Source: Paracoccaceae bacterium
GTDB taxonomy: Bacteria; Pseudomonadota; Alphaproteobacteria; Rhodobacterales; Rhodobacteraceae
DNA: 64,000 bases
Direction: 5' to 3'
NCBI GenBank assembly: GCA_006226775.1
Contig: SBGD01000074.1
Location: 85,413 to 149,412, forward strand
Shown here: positions 41,897 to 51,797 of the stretch, piece after piece
Numbering within the stretch: position 1 is the stretch's first letter
Layout of the letters: each line of letters begins with the position of its first letter
Notes under the pieces: model-generated
Told to the model about the DNA's origin: nothing
Database searches by the model: none
What the model saw: only the letters and a program-made list of their open reading frames with translations
Translations under genes and position numbers: made by a program

Positions 41897-43009
41897 TCAA
41901 CGCTGGGCGTATTTCAGCCAGGTGTCGAGCACGATCCCGCGGTTCTCTGCCGCGAAGTCGAGGTCATAGCCCCACATCCGCTCTTCCCACCAGGCGAACG
42001 GCATGTCGCCGTCGAAGGGCACCTGGTTGGGGTTGGGCGAATAGACGCCGGGGGAATCCGCCCAGGGCGCGAAACCTTCCAGCGTGCCGAGATATTCCAT
42101 GAACATCTTGGCGGCATTGGGATGCTCGGCATTGGCCGAAAGCTGCAGCACGATGGGATAGTAATAGCCCAGCGTCGGGCTGATCTGGCGGCTGTCCTTC
42201 AGGCGCAGATCCTGCAACGGCACGTCGCGGTGCTTGGAATAGACGTAGAACATGCCATAGGGCGGATTGTCCTGCCCCGGTGCGCCGATGGCTTCCGAGA
42301 TCTTGGTGTCGGAGGTCATGATGATGGCGTCGTTCTGCAAGAAGCGCTTGATGAACTCGAGCCCGGCATTGGCCTCGGTCATCTCCAGCGGCTTGCCGAA
42401 GCGGGCCTCGTAGTCGGCGGCCAGTTCGTCGCTGCGGCGCACCCATTCGGTAAAGGCATTCTGGTGCTCGCCGGTGATCGCCACGTCGCGGATCATGACG
42501 CGGCCGCGGTAGTCCTCGGTGGTCAGATCCCAGACGCTGACGAAGGGGTCGGCATCGGGGTGCTTGTCGGTATTGTAGCCGAAGACCCGGTTGATGAAGC
42601 CCAGCACCAGCGGATCCTGGTGCCGCTCGGGGAAGAGCTCGCGCGCGGTGGGCGGCACGTAGTTGACGAAATACCCGGTGTTGGACAGAAGTTCGCGCGC
42701 GGCCACCCAGTCCTCGGCGACGATCATGTCGACGTCGCGCACCCCGGCGGCGGCCTCCTGGTAGGCCCGCTGGATCAGGTCCTGCTCGCCCAGGCGCACC
42801 ACTTCCACCGCGATCCCGGTATCGGCGCTGAAGGCTTCGGCGGCCTTGGCGGTGCGGCTGGTGGTCGAATAGACCAGCAGCGCCCCCTCGGTCTTGGCAT
42901 CCGCCTCGATCTGGGCCCAATCCTCGGCCACGGCCATGCCGCCCGCCGTGACAAGTCCGGCGGTCACGGCCAAGGCCGCGACGCCGCGCAACATCCTCAT
43001 GAAGTCCAT
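41897..43009 (-). CDS. ABC transporter substrate-binding protein (Fe(III)-type fold), importer 1
   Basis: A 370-residue exported binding protein with a signal peptide (MLRGVAALAVTAGLVTAGGMAVA, then ED). The mature part starts GALLVYSTTSRTAKAAEAFSADTGIAVEVVRLGEQDL, parallel to its counterpart at 34453-35589, with which it shares fold but only moderate identity. First gene of the operon. No LacI-like repeat was found in the 205 bases upstream, so control may differ from the second importer. Substrate unknown, probably an anionic or phosphorylated solute. Confidence 0.85.
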   Translation of the reverse strand: MDFMRMLRGVAALAVTAGLVTAGGMAVAEDWAQIEADAKTEGALLVYSTTSRTAKAAEAFSADTGIAVEVVRLGEQDLIQRAYQEAAAGVRDVDMIVAEDWVAARELLSNTGYFVNYVPPTARELFPERHQDPLVLGFINRVFGYNTDKHPDADPFVSVWDLTTEDYRGRVMIRDVAITGEHQNAFTEWVRRSDELAADYEARFGKPLEMTEANAGLEFIKRFLQNDAIIMTSDTKISEAIGAPGQDNPPYGMFYVYSKHRDVPLQDLRLKDSRQISPTLGYYYPIVLQLSANAEHPNAAKMFMEYLGTLEGFAPWADSPGVYSPNPNQVPFDGDMPFAWWEERMWGYDLDFAAENRGIVLDTWLKYAQR

Positions 43010-43214
43010 CCCGAAGTTCCCTGTTCCGTTTTTTGTTTATGTGTCTGAAATGACCACGCTTTCCGTGCGTCAGGGAAGTGTCCTGTCCCGATGGCCCATT
43101 GTCAATGGTTTCCTCGGCCCTGCCGCGTCGATTGGGGCGGGGCCCGCGGCGCGCACGTTGCAATTGCCGCGGGCGGGCGGGTATGAGGGGCCGGCATCAA
43201 CTCGGGGCGATGAA

Positions 43215-43961
43215 ATGGAAGTCCTTCTTGTCTTGGCCGCCGCCTTTTGTGCCGGCGTTCTGAATACCATTGCCGGCGGCGGGACCTTCCTGACCTTCCC
43301 CGCGCTGGTCTTTGTCGGGGTGCCGCCGGTGGTGGCCAATGCGACCAGCGCGGTGGCGGTCTTTCCCGGCTATCTCGGCGGCGCGCTGGGCTTTCGCACC
43401 GAGTTGCAGCGGTTCGACCGGCCGCAAATGCTCAAGCTGCTGGCGGTCACGCTGGCCGGCGGTCTGATCGGATCGCTGCTCTTGCTGGTGTCGTCCAACC
43501 AGTTCTTCTCGATCGTCGTGCCGTTTCTGCTCTTTGCCGCGACGCTGGCCTTCCTGTTCGGCGACCGGATCCGCGCCTGGGCCGCCGCGCGAAGCCGCGC
43601 CGTCACCCCTTTCGGCAGCCTCGGCCTTCTGGCCGTCAGCATCTATGGCGGCTATTTCAACGGCGGCTTGGGCATCGTCCTGCTGGCGCTTTTCGCGCTC
43701 TGGGGGATGGTCAACATCCACGAGATGAACGGCCTCAAGAACGGGTTGTCCTTCGCCCTTTCGGCCATATCGGTGGCGGTCTTTGCCCTGGGGGGCCTGG
43801 TGGAATGGCACCATGCGCTGGGCATGATGGTGGCCTCGACCATCGGCGGCTATGCCGGCGCGCCCCTCGCGCGCATGCTGCCCAAGCCGGTGGTCCGCGG
43901 CCTGATCGCCCTGGTCGGATTCTCGATGAGCGCGGTGTTTTTCTGGCGGCTGGTGCCGTGA
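43215..43961 (+). CDS. TauE/SafE-family membrane transporter
   Basis: A 248-residue membrane protein with about eight helices, in two related halves. Signature regions: AGVLNTIAGGGTFLTFPALVFVGVPPVVANATSAVAVFPGY and VSIYGGYFNGGLGIVLLALFALWG, the duplicated glycine-rich segments of the TauE/SafE (DUF81) family. Members export sulfite, sulfoacetate or other organic anions. I start at ATG 43215 because it directly precedes the first helix; the upstream frame is open only by GC bias. No sulfur-metabolism genes are adjacent, so the substrate is uncertain. Confidence 0.87.
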   Translation: MEVLLVLAAAFCAGVLNTIAGGGTFLTFPALVFVGVPPVVANATSAVAVFPGYLGGALGFRTELQRFDRPQMLKLLAVTLAGGLIGSLLLLVSSNQFFSIVVPFLLFAATLAFLFGDRIRAWAAARSRAVTPFGSLGLLAVSIYGGYFNGGLGIVLLALFALWGMVNIHEMNGLKNGLSFALSAISVAVFALGGLVEWHHALGMMVASTIGGYAGAPLARMLPKPVVRGLIALVGFSMSAVFFWRLVP

Positions 43962-43994
43962 GGCGCGGGAACCTCATGCATAGACGCAACGCCT

Positions 43995-44040
43995 GATCCT
44001 TCTCGATCCGGGGGCCGCCCCCCGCGGACCCGGAAGGATC
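43995..44040. terminator. Bidirectional hairpin between convergent genes
   Basis: GATCCTT (43995-44001) pairs with AAGGATC (44034-44040), and an inner TCCGGG pairs with CCCGGA. It lies between the convergent TauE-type gene and hutF and could end both transcripts. No T run. Confidence 0.45.
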
Positions 44041-44105
44041 GCGCGACTGGACATCCTGCGCGACGGCGCGTTGGCGGTGCCGGAGCTTGCCCCGCGGTAT
44101 CCCGA

Positions 44106-45464
44106 TCAGAGCAGCGCCATCACGTTCTCCATCGCCGCGCGATAGCCCGCCACGATCCCGTCGCGCCGGATGTGACGGCCCTGCCGCACCGCATGGCGCC
44201 CGGCAGACCAGACATCGGTGACCACGCTGTCCCTGGCCGCAAAGGCAAGCCCGTCGAGAAGCTGATGCGGTTGCAGCGCGCAGAGCGCCGGATCGCGGCT
44301 GTCGATCGCCACCAGGTCGGCCAACTGCCCCGGCGCCACCTCGCCGCTGCCCCGCCCCAACGCCTGCGCACCGCCGCGCGCCGCGTCGGTATAAAGCGCC
44401 GCGCCCACCGAGCCTGCGCCGACCACCATCACGTTGCGCGCCAGGTCGCGCAGGCGCTGGGAATATTCCAAGGTGCGCAGCTCTTCTGTTAGCGAAATCA
44501 GCACGTTGGAATCCGATCCGATGCCGAAGGCCCCCCCCGCCGCAAGGTAGGACGGCCCGTTGAACGGACCGTCGCCGAGGTTGGCCTCGGTGATCGGGCA
44601 AAGCCCGGCAACCGCGCCCGAGCGGGCCAGGGCGGCGGTCTCGGCGCCGGTCATGTGGGTGGCATGGATCAGGCACCATGCCCGGTCGACCTTGACGTTG
44701 TCGAGCAGCCATTCCACCGGGCGCGCGCCCAGCCAGGCCGAGATCTCGGCCACCTCGCGCGGTTGTTCGGCGATGTGGATGTGGATCGGCCCTTCGGGAT
44801 GCGCCTGCAAGACCGAGGCCAGGTCCCCGGGCGAGGTGGCGCGCAGGGAATGCGGCGCGATGCCGACGCGGCAATCCGGGGGCAGCGCCCGCACCACCTC
44901 CTGCGCCCGCGCCACGAGGTCGTTGAACCGGTCCACCGAATTGCCGAAACGTGCCTGCCCGGGCTCCAGCGGCACCTGCCCCGCGCCGCCATAGGTATAC
45001 AGCACCGGCAGATGCGTGAGCCCGATGCCGGTCGTCCCCGCCGCCGCGGCAATGCGCGCCGAAAGCTCGCCGAGGTCGGCATAGGGCGTGCCGTCCGGCC
45101 GGTGGTGGATGTAGTGGAACTCGCCGACGCTGGCGAAACCCGCTTCCTGCATCTCGAGGAACACCATGGCGGCAATCGCCTCGATATGGTCCGGCGACAG
45201 GTGCCGCGCAAAACGGTACATCAACTCGCGCCAGGTCCAGAAGCTGTCCTTGCCGGCCATGCGATACTCGGTCATCCCCGCCATCGCCCGCTGGAAAGAA
45301 TGGCTGTGCAGGTTGGCCAGCGCCGGCAGAAGCGTGTCGACCCGCGTGTCATCCGGGCGCGGCGCGGCCTCTGTCTCGACCTGCGCGATCACCCCGCCCG
45401 CGACCGACACACGTACGTTCCCGGCCCAGCCTTCGGGCAGCCTTGCTTGTCTTGCGAAAATCAT
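44106..45464 (-). CDS. hutF: Formimidoylglutamate deiminase HutF
   Basis: A 452-residue amidohydrolase that converts N-formimidoyl-L-glutamate to N-formyl-L-glutamate and ammonia. Metal-binding motif NLHSHSFQRAM is near the N-terminus, later APHSLRATSP and HIHIAEQPREVAE, then IHATHMT and GSDSNV with the catalytic/metal Asp. With HutG it forms the five-step route of histidine breakdown. I start at ATG 45464 (MIFARQ), which has GGAAGG eight bases upstream; the ATG at 45497 would place the start inside the operator-like palindrome. Divergent from hutI. Confidence 0.93.
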   Translation of the reverse strand: MIFARQARLPEGWAGNVRVSVAGGVIAQVETEAAPRPDDTRVDTLLPALANLHSHSFQRAMAGMTEYRMAGKDSFWTWRELMYRFARHLSPDHIEAIAAMVFLEMQEAGFASVGEFHYIHHRPDGTPYADLGELSARIAAAAGTTGIGLTHLPVLYTYGGAGQVPLEPGQARFGNSVDRFNDLVARAQEVVRALPPDCRVGIAPHSLRATSPGDLASVLQAHPEGPIHIHIAEQPREVAEISAWLGARPVEWLLDNVKVDRAWCLIHATHMTGAETAALARSGAVAGLCPITEANLGDGPFNGPSYLAAGGAFGIGSDSNVLISLTEELRTLEYSQRLRDLARNVMVVGAGSVGAALYTDAARGGAQALGRGSGEVAPGQLADLVAIDSRDPALCALQPHQLLDGLAFAARDSVVTDVWSAGRHAVRQGRHIRRDGIVAGYRAAMENVMALL

Positions 45465-45481
45465 TTGACGACCTTCCGTCT

Positions 45482-45503
45482 CGTTATGTATAGACATATA
45501 ACG
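45482..45503. promoter_or_regulatory. HutC-like operator between hutF and hutI
   Basis: A 22-base imperfect palindrome with arms CGTTAT / ATAACG and centre TGTATAGACA. HutC repressors bind TGTATA-type palindromes. It lies 18 bases upstream of hutF and 48 upstream of hutI, so one site could repress both directions, with urocanate as inducer. Confidence 0.6.
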
Positions 45504-45551
45504 AATAGATGCGCGTTAGAAAAGTGAAACCTCGGGATCGGGCGAACGAAT

Positions 45552-46763
45552 ATGGATGAGCACGACAGGGTCCTTGTGGATTTGAACGCCGCGACCATGG
45601 ACGGCGACGCGGCCCCCTATGGCATGATCGAAGATGCGGCCATCGTCCTTGAGGCGGGCCGGATCGCCTGGGTCGGGGCGCGGGGGGATTTGCCGTCGGG
45701 CTACGGCGGCCTGCCGGTCGAATCGCTGGAGGGGCGTCTGGTCACCCCCGGTCTGATCGACTGTCACACCCATATCGTTCATGGCGGGAACCGCGCGGTG
45801 GAGTTCGAGATGCGGCTCAACGGCGCCAGCTACGAGGAGGTCGCGCGCGCCGGGGGCGGCATCGTCTCGACCGTCACGGCGACCCGCGCGGCGAGCGAGG
45901 AGGAACTCTTGACCGAGGCGCTGCGCCGGGTCGATGTGCTGATCGCCGAAGGGGTCACGGGCATCGAGATCAAGTCGGGCTATGGCCTTGATATCGAGAC
46001 CGAATTGCGCATGTTGCGCGTCGCCCGCGCGGTCATGGCGAAGCGCCCCGTCCGGGTGAAGACCTCCTTCCTCGGCGCCCATGCCACGCCCGCCGAATAC
46101 GCGGGCCGCGACGATGCCTATATCGACGAGGTCTGCCTCCCCGCCCTGCGCGCCGCCCATGCGCAAGGGCTGGTCGATGCGGTGGATGGGTTCTGCGAAG
46201 GCATCGCCTTTCAGCCCGCGCAGATCGCGCGGGTGTTCGACGTGGCGGTCGAGCTTGATCTGCCGGTCAAGCTCCATGCCGAGCAATTGTCCAACCTTGG
46301 CGGCGCGAGGCTGGCGGCGAGCTATGGCGCGCTTTCGGCCGATCATGTCGAGTATCTCGACGAGGCGGGCGTGCGGGCCATGGCCGAGGCCGGGACGGTT
46401 GCGGTCATCCTGCCCGGCGCCTTCTATACCCTGCGCGAAACCCAGGCACCGCCGATTGACCTGCTGCGCCAGCACGGCGTGCCGATGGCGCTGGCCACCG
46501 ACATCAACCCCGGATCCTCGCCGCTGAACTCGCTGCTGTTGACGTTGAACATGGGCTGCACCCTGTTCCGCATGACCCCCGAAGAGGCGCTGCGCGGCGT
46601 CACGCAAAACGCGGCAAGCGCGCTGGGGCTGACCGACACCGGGACGATCAGGGCCGGGCTGCGCGCGGACCTGGCGGTCTGGGATGTCAGGCATCCTGCC
46701 GAACTGGCCTATCGCATTGGCTTCAACCCGCTGCACGCCCGCATTTTCGGAGGCACATCGTGA
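45552..46763 (+). CDS. hutI: Imidazolonepropionase HutI
   Basis: A 403-residue metal-dependent amidohydrolase that opens the imidazolone ring of 4-imidazolone-5-propanoate to give N-formimidoyl-glutamate. The metal-binding CHTH motif is at 71-74 ([16 protein letters not shown]); further hallmarks are [42 protein letters not shown] and [24 protein letters not shown]. First gene of the plus-strand hutIHGU run. Length is normal. The hutH start overlaps its stop. Confidence 0.95.
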   Translation: MDEHDRVLVDLNAATMDGDAAPYGMIEDAAIVLEAGRIAWVGARGDLPSGYGGLPVESLEGRLVTPGLIDCHTHIVHGGNRAVEFEMRLNGASYEEVARAGGGIVSTVTATRAASEEELLTEALRRVDVLIAEGVTGIEIKSGYGLDIETELRMLRVARAVMAKRPVRVKTSFLGAHATPAEYAGRDDAYIDEVCLPALRAAHAQGLVDAVDGFCEGIAFQPAQIARVFDVAVELDLPVKLHAEQLSNLGGARLAASYGALSADHVEYLDEAGVRAMAEAGTVAVILPGAFYTLRETQAPPIDLLRQHGVPMALATDINPGSSPLNSLLLTLNMGCTLFRMTPEEALRGVTQNAASALGLTDTGTIRAGLRADLAVWDVRHPAELAYRIGFNPLHARIFGGTS

Positions 46764-48298
46764 CCACATTGACCCTTACCCCCGGTGCGGTGACACTCGC
46801 CGACCTGGAGCGGATCTTCCGCGAAGAGGCCGCGGTGCGGCTCGATCCCGCCTGTCGCCCGGAGATCGAACGGGCGCAGGCGCGCATTGCCGAAGCGGTC
46901 GCGGGAACCGATGCGGTCTATGGCGTGAACACCGGCTTCGGCAAGCTGGCCTCGGTCAAGATCGAGGCAAAGGACACCGCCGCGCTGCAACGCAACCTGA
47001 TCCTGTCGCATTGCTGCGGCGTCGGCCCGGCGATCCCGCGGGGGCATGCGCGGCTTTTGATGGCGCTGAAGCTGCTCAGCCTGGGGCGCGGGGCCTCGGG
47101 CGTGCGGCTGGAGATCGTCGATCTGATCGAGGCGATGCTCGACCGGGGCGTGACCCCGGTGATCCCGGCGCAGGGCTCGGTCGGCGCCTCGGGCGATCTC
47201 GCACCGCTGGCCCATATGGCCGCCGCGATGATGGGCCATGGCGAGGCGGAGTTTGGCGGCCAGGTCCTGCCCGGCGACAAGGCGCTGGCGGCGGCGGGGC
47301 TGAAACCGGTCGAACTTGGCCCCAAGGAAGGGCTGGCGCTGATCAATGGCACGCAGTTCTCCACCGCCTTCGCGCTGGCCGGGCTGTTCGGTGCCTGGCG
47401 CGGCGCGCATTCGGCGCTGGTCACATCGGCGCTCTCGACCGATGCGATCATGGGGTCCACCGCGCCCCTGCAGCCCGAGATCCATGCCCTGCGCGGCCAC
47501 CGCGGCCAGATCGAGGCGGGCGAGACCATGCGCGCCCTGCTGGCCGGATCTCAGATCCGCGACAGCCACATGGTCGACGATGCCCGCGTGCAGGACCCCT
47601 ATTGCATCCGCTGCCAGCCGCAGGTGACCGGCGCCGCGATGGACGTGCTGCGCATGGCCGCGCGCACGCTCGAGATCGAGGCCAATGCCGCCACCGACAA
47701 TCCGCTGGTGCTGGTGGGCGCAGACCTGATCGTCTCGGGCGGCAACTTCCACGCCGAGCCGGTAGGCTTTGCCGCCGACATGATCGCGCTGGCGATTGCC
47801 GAGATCGGCGCGATTGCCCAACGCCGGGTCGCGCTGATCGTCGATCCGGTCCTCAGCTTCAACCTGCCGCCCTTCCTGACCCCCGATCCCGGTCTGAACA
47901 GCGGCTACATGATCGCCGAGGTCACCACCGCCGCCCTGATGAGCGAGAACAAGCACCTGGCCAACCCCTGCGTGACCGACAGCACGCCGACCTCGGCCAA
48001 CCAGGAGGATCACGTCAGCATGGCCGCCCATGGCGCGCGGCGTCTTGGGCAGATGGTCGAGAACCTGAATTGCATTTTGGGGGTCGAGCTTCTGTGCGGC
48101 GCGCAAGGGGTCGACTTCCGCGCGCCGCTGAGCACCAGCGCGACCTTGCAGCGCGTGGTGACGCGGGTGCGTCGCGACGTGGCGGCCCTGGGCGAAGACC
48201 GCTACCTCGCGCCCGATCTTGAGCGTGCGGCGGGGATGATTGCCGAGGGCGAGATCGTCGCGGCGGCGGGGATCGCCATGCCGGATCTCTGCGCATGA
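46760..48298 (+). CDS. hutH: Histidine ammonia-lyase HutH
   Basis: A 512-residue enzyme that deaminates L-histidine to trans-urocanate. The Ala-Ser-Gly triad that forms the MIO cofactor is at 143-145 ([14 protein letters not shown]); [12 protein letters not shown] carries the catalytic tyrosine. C-terminal signatures include [28 protein letters not shown] and [17 protein letters not shown] start overlaps the hutI stop (GTGA) and is preceded by GGAGG. The protein is intact and of normal length. Confidence 0.96.
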   Translation: MTTLTLTPGAVTLADLERIFREEAAVRLDPACRPEIERAQARIAEAVAGTDAVYGVNTGFGKLASVKIEAKDTAALQRNLILSHCCGVGPAIPRGHARLLMALKLLSLGRGASGVRLEIVDLIEAMLDRGVTPVIPAQGSVGASGDLAPLAHMAAAMMGHGEAEFGGQVLPGDKALAAAGLKPVELGPKEGLALINGTQFSTAFALAGLFGAWRGAHSALVTSALSTDAIMGSTAPLQPEIHALRGHRGQIEAGETMRALLAGSQIRDSHMVDDARVQDPYCIRCQPQVTGAAMDVLRMAARTLEIEANAATDNPLVLVGADLIVSGGNFHAEPVGFAADMIALAIAEIGAIAQRRVALIVDPVLSFNLPPFLTPDPGLNSGYMIAEVTTAALMSENKHLANPCVTDSTPTSANQEDHVSMAAHGARRLGQMVENLNCILGVELLCGAQGVDFRAPLSTSATLQRVVTRVRRDVAALGEDRYLAPDLERAAGMIAEGEIVAAAGIAMPDLCA

Positions 48299-49107
48299 TG
48301 CCGGTCGAGATCACCCGCGGCGACGGCCCGATCGTGCTGGGCCTGCCGCATACCGGGACTTACGTGCCGGAGGCGATCATGGCTGATCTGAACCCGCGCG
48401 GGCGCGGGTTGGACGACACGGACTGGCATATTCACAGGCTTTACGATGGGCTGCTGGAAGGCGCGACGACGGTGCGGGCCATGTTTCATCGCTATGTGAT
48501 CGACGCCAACCGCGATCCCTCGGGCGTCTCGCTCTATCCGGGCCAGAACACCACCGGGCTGGTGCCGCTGACCGATTTCGACGGTCACGCCATCTGGGAC
48601 AGGCCGCCGACCGAGGCCGAGATCGAGGCCCGGCGCGCGGGTTTTCACGCGCCCTATCACGCGGCCTTGCAGGCCGAACTGGAGCGGGTGCGCGACCGTC
48701 ACGGCATCGCCATCCTCTATGACTGCCACTCGATCCGGTCCCGCATCCCCTTCCTGTTCGACGGCACCCTGCCCGACTTCAACATCGGCACCAACCTCGG
48801 CACCACCTGCGCGCCCGAGATCGAGGCCACGACGCAGGAGATCTGCGCCAGCGCCCCCGGCTATACCTCCGTCACCAATGGCCGCTTCAAGGGCGGCTGG
48901 ACCACGCGCCACTATGGCCGGCCCGGCGAAGGGCTGCACGCGATCCAGATGGAACTGGCGCAAAGCACCTACCTGACCGCGGAAGCCCCGCCCTGGACCC
49001 ATGACGACAGCAAGGCCGCGCGCCTGCGTCCGCATCTTCGATCCATCCTGACAAGACTGGCCGACCTGGCCCCCGCCTTGTCCCAGTCCATGAAAGGCAC
49101 CTCATGA
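48295..49107 (+). CDS. hutG: N-formylglutamate deformylase HutG
   Basis: A 270-residue zinc-type amidohydrolase that splits N-formyl-L-glutamate into glutamate and formate, the last step of the HutF route. Family motifs: [39 protein letters not shown] and [18 protein letters not shown], then [20 protein letters not shown]. Start overlaps the hutH stop. This is the deformylase-type HutG, not the arginase-like formimidoylglutamase, which agrees with the presence of hutF. Confidence 0.94.
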   Translation: MMPVEITRGDGPIVLGLPHTGTYVPEAIMADLNPRGRGLDDTDWHIHRLYDGLLEGATTVRAMFHRYVIDANRDPSGVSLYPGQNTTGLVPLTDFDGHAIWDRPPTEAEIEARRAGFHAPYHAALQAELERVRDRHGIAILYDCHSIRSRIPFLFDGTLPDFNIGTNLGTTCAPEIEATTQEICASAPGYTSVTNGRFKGGWTTRHYGRPGEGLHAIQMELAQSTYLTAEAPPWTHDDSKAARLRPHLRSILTRLADLAPALSQSMKGTS

Positions 49108-50771
49108 GCGATCCCCGCAAGAACACCCGTGACGTTTACCCGGCCACCGGCACCGAGATCACCGCCAAGAGCTGGCTGACCGAAGCGCCGATGCGGATGC
49201 TGATGAACAACCTGCATCCCGACGTGGCCGAGAACCCGCATGAACTGGTGGTCTATGGCGGCATCGGCCGGGCGGCGCGGACATGGGACGATTTCGACAA
49301 GATCGTCGCCAGTCTCAAGGACCTGGAGGACGACCAGACCCTGCTGGTGCAGTCCGGCAAACCCGTGGGCGTGTTCCAGACCCACAAGGACGCGCCGCGG
49401 GTGCTGATCGCCAATTCCAACCTCGTGCCGCATTGGGCCAATTGGGATCATTTCAACGAGTTGGACAAGAAGGGTCTGGCGATGTACGGCCAGATGACTG
49501 CCGGGTCCTGGATCTACATCGGCAGCCAGGGCATCGTGCAGGGCACCTACGAGACATTCGTCGAGGCGGGCCGCCAGCACTATGACGGCAACCTCAAGGG
49601 CAAGTGGATCCTCACCGGCGGGCTGGGCGGCATGGGGGGCGCGCAGCCTTTGGCGGCGGTGATGGCAGGCGCCTGTTGCCTGGCCGTCGAGTGCAATCCC
49701 GACAGCATCGACTTCCGCCTGCGCACGAAATACGTCGATGAGCGCGCCGAGACGCTGGACGAGGCGCTCGAGATGATCGCGCGCTGGACTGCCGCAGGCG
49801 AGGCGAAATCCGTTGGCCTGCTGGGCAATGCCGCCGACATCTTCCCCGAACTGGTCAAGCGTGGCGTGCGCCCCGATATCGTCACCGACCAGACCTCCGC
49901 CCATGACCCGGTGAACGGCTACCTGCCGCAGGGCTGGACCATGGGTGAGTGGAAGGAAAAACGCGACAGCGACCCCAAGGCGGTGGAAAAGGCCGCCCGC
50001 GCCAGCATGAAGGTGCAGGTCAAGGCGATGGTGGAGTTCCACGCAGCCGGCATCCCCACGGTGGATTACGGCAACAACATCCGCCAGATGGCGCTGGAGG
50101 AAGGGCTGGAGAACGCCTTCGATTTCCCCGGTTTCGTGCCGGCCTATATCCGGCCGCTGTTCTGCCGCGGCATCGGCCCCTTCCGCTGGGCCGCGCTCTC
50201 GGGCGACCCGGAAGATATCTACAAGACCGATGCCAAGGTGAAGGAGATCCTCGCCGAGGACAGCCACCTGCACAACTGGCTCGACATGGCGCGCGCGCGA
50301 ATCTCCTTCCAGGGCCTGCCTGCGCGGATCTGCTGGGTGGGTCTGGGCGTGCGGCACAGGCTGGGGCTGGCCTTCAACGAGATGGTCCGCAGCGGCGAGT
50401 TGAGCGCGCCCATCGTGATCGGCCGCGATCACCTCGATTCCGGCTCCGTCGCCTCGCCCAACCGCGAGACCGAGGCGATGAAGGACGGCTCGGACGCGGT
50501 GTCGGACTGGCCCTTGCTGAACGCGCTGCTCAACACCGCCTCGGGGGCGACCTGGGTCTCGCTGCATCATGGCGGCGGCGTCGGCATGGGCTTTTCGCAG
50601 CATTCCGGCATGGTGATCTGCTGCGACGGCACCGAGGACGCCGACCGCCGCATCGCGCGGGTGCTGTGGAACGATCCGGCGACCGGCGTGATGCGCCACG
50701 CCGATGCGGGCTATGACGAGGCGCTGGCCTGCGCGCGCGAGAACGGGCTGAACCTGCCGGGCATTCTCTGA
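49104..50771 (+). CDS. hutU: Urocanate hydratase HutU
   Basis: A 555-residue NAD+-dependent hydratase converting urocanate to 4-imidazolone-5-propanoate. Seen: [62 protein letters not shown] (NAD+ binding), and the catalytic cysteine in [25 protein letters not shown]. Length is standard. It overlaps hutG by ATGA. Gene order hutI-H-G-U, with the HutC gene convergent at the end. Confidence 0.96.
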   Translation: MSDPRKNTRDVYPATGTEITAKSWLTEAPMRMLMNNLHPDVAENPHELVVYGGIGRAARTWDDFDKIVASLKDLEDDQTLLVQSGKPVGVFQTHKDAPRVLIANSNLVPHWANWDHFNELDKKGLAMYGQMTAGSWIYIGSQGIVQGTYETFVEAGRQHYDGNLKGKWILTGGLGGMGGAQPLAAVMAGACCLAVECNPDSIDFRLRTKYVDERAETLDEALEMIARWTAAGEAKSVGLLGNAADIFPELVKRGVRPDIVTDQTSAHDPVNGYLPQGWTMGEWKEKRDSDPKAVEKAARASMKVQVKAMVEFHAAGIPTVDYGNNIRQMALEEGLENAFDFPGFVPAYIRPLFCRGIGPFRWAALSGDPEDIYKTDAKVKEILAEDSHLHNWLDMARARISFQGLPARICWVGLGVRHRLGLAFNEMVRSGELSAPIVIGRDHLDSGSVASPNRETEAMKDGSDAVSDWPLLNALLNTASGATWVSLHHGGGVGMGFSQHSGMVICCDGTEDADRRIARVLWNDPATGVMRHADAGYDEALACARENGLNLPGIL

Positions 50772-50776
50772 ACCAA

Positions 50777-50802
50777 GGGCGCCGCTGCGGACGGCGGTGC
50801 CC
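50777..50802. terminator. Hairpin between hutU and hutC
   Basis: GGGCGCCGC (50777-50785) pairs with GCGGTGCCC (50794-50802), one mismatch. It fills the 31-base gap between convergent hutU and hutC, and probably terminates both. Confidence 0.5.
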
Positions 50803-51492
50803 CTAGTAGCGCGTCGTCATCCGATGCCCGGGGCGGAAGGTCAGCCGCACATAGGTCACCGCCTGCCCCTCCCACCAGGTCGAGCGTTCGACGGTGAACA
50901 CCGGATCGCCCGCCGCGCAGGCCAGGTGGCCGGCCAGCCGCCGATCCGCCAGCCCGGCGGAAAAGCTGATCTCGACATCCGAGAACGGCACCGTGGCGAC
51001 CAGCCATTCGTTCGGTCCGATCTCGGCGAAATCGACGGTGCGCGCCTGCGGCAAGGCGGCGAGATTGATCCAGCGGTCCTCGTGCTGATAGGGATCGCCG
51101 TCGGCGTAGTGCATGCAGACCAGATGCAGCACCTCGCCCCCCTCCCCGAGCCGCAGCCGTGCGCGCAGCCAGTCCGGCGCCGGTTCGACCGCGAGGTTGA
51201 CCAGCGAATAGCGATAGGCCGCGCCCTTTTCCTCGATCTCGGCGCGCACAACGGGGATATCGAAGCGCGCCTGGCGGATGGGCGTCATCCGCACCCGCGT
51301 TCCGGCCTTGCGCCGCCGCTCGATCAAGCCTTCATCCGCCAGTTCGCGCATCGCCCGGTTCACCGTGGCCCGCGCGCAGCGATAGGTCGTGGCCAGGTCG
51401 ACCTCGTTGGGGACAAGACTGCCCGGCGCCCACTCACCGCGGGTGATCTTCGACAGGATGTCGGATTTGACATCCTTGTAGGTGGCTTTCAT
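50803..51492 (-). CDS. hutC: Histidine utilisation repressor HutC (GntR family)
   Basis: A 229-residue GntR/HutC repressor. The winged helix-turn-helix is at about 1-70 (DILSKITRGEWAPGSLVPNEVDLATTYRCARATVNRAMRELADEGLIERRRKAGTRV, given here only as a position marker), followed by a UTRA ligand domain (IEEKGAAYRYSL to TYVRLTFRPGHRMTTRY). It should bind the palindrome between hutF and hutI and be released by urocanate. Here it is downstream and convergent to the operon, not within it. No copy of the palindrome was found upstream of its own start. Confidence 0.92.
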   Translation of the reverse strand: MKATYKDVKSDILSKITRGEWAPGSLVPNEVDLATTYRCARATVNRAMRELADEGLIERRRKAGTRVRMTPIRQARFDIPVVRAEIEEKGAAYRYSLVNLAVEPAPDWLRARLRLGEGGEVLHLVCMHYADGDPYQHEDRWINLAALPQARTVDFAEIGPNEWLVATVPFSDVEISFSAGLADRRLAGHLACAAGDPVFTVERSTWWEGQAVTYVRLTFRPGHRMTTRY

Positions 51493-51797
51493 CGCGGCGC
51501 GCCTTGCTGGGATTATGACTGCGGTATTCGAGGTTTACATCGGATTTATGACCGACCCAAGCGCGTCCGGCCCCTCGCGCTTCGTCAGGTCCGCCAAGCA
51601 CTCATGCAGTGGCGCTGCGATCAGCACCGTGTCCTTGCGCAGGGCGCCCCGGTTCAAGCGCAGACATGAAGGCAGCTACCCAGGCAAACGTGTGACTCCG
51701 AACCCGATCCTGTCACCTCGATCCAGCCGCCGGCTGTCGCCGCTGGACGGCGGCAACCTCACCCTTTCCCGGCGCGGCTTTCACCCCGCAGGCCGTG
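51493..51797. other. Intergenic stretch without recognised content
   Basis: 305 bases between hutC and the Rieske gene. It holds the hutC promoter. I found no gene, repeat or RNA in it. A short minus-strand frame around 51560-51660 (KDTVLIAAPLHECLADLTK) looks protein-like but is isolated and could be a gene remnant. Confidence 0.4.
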
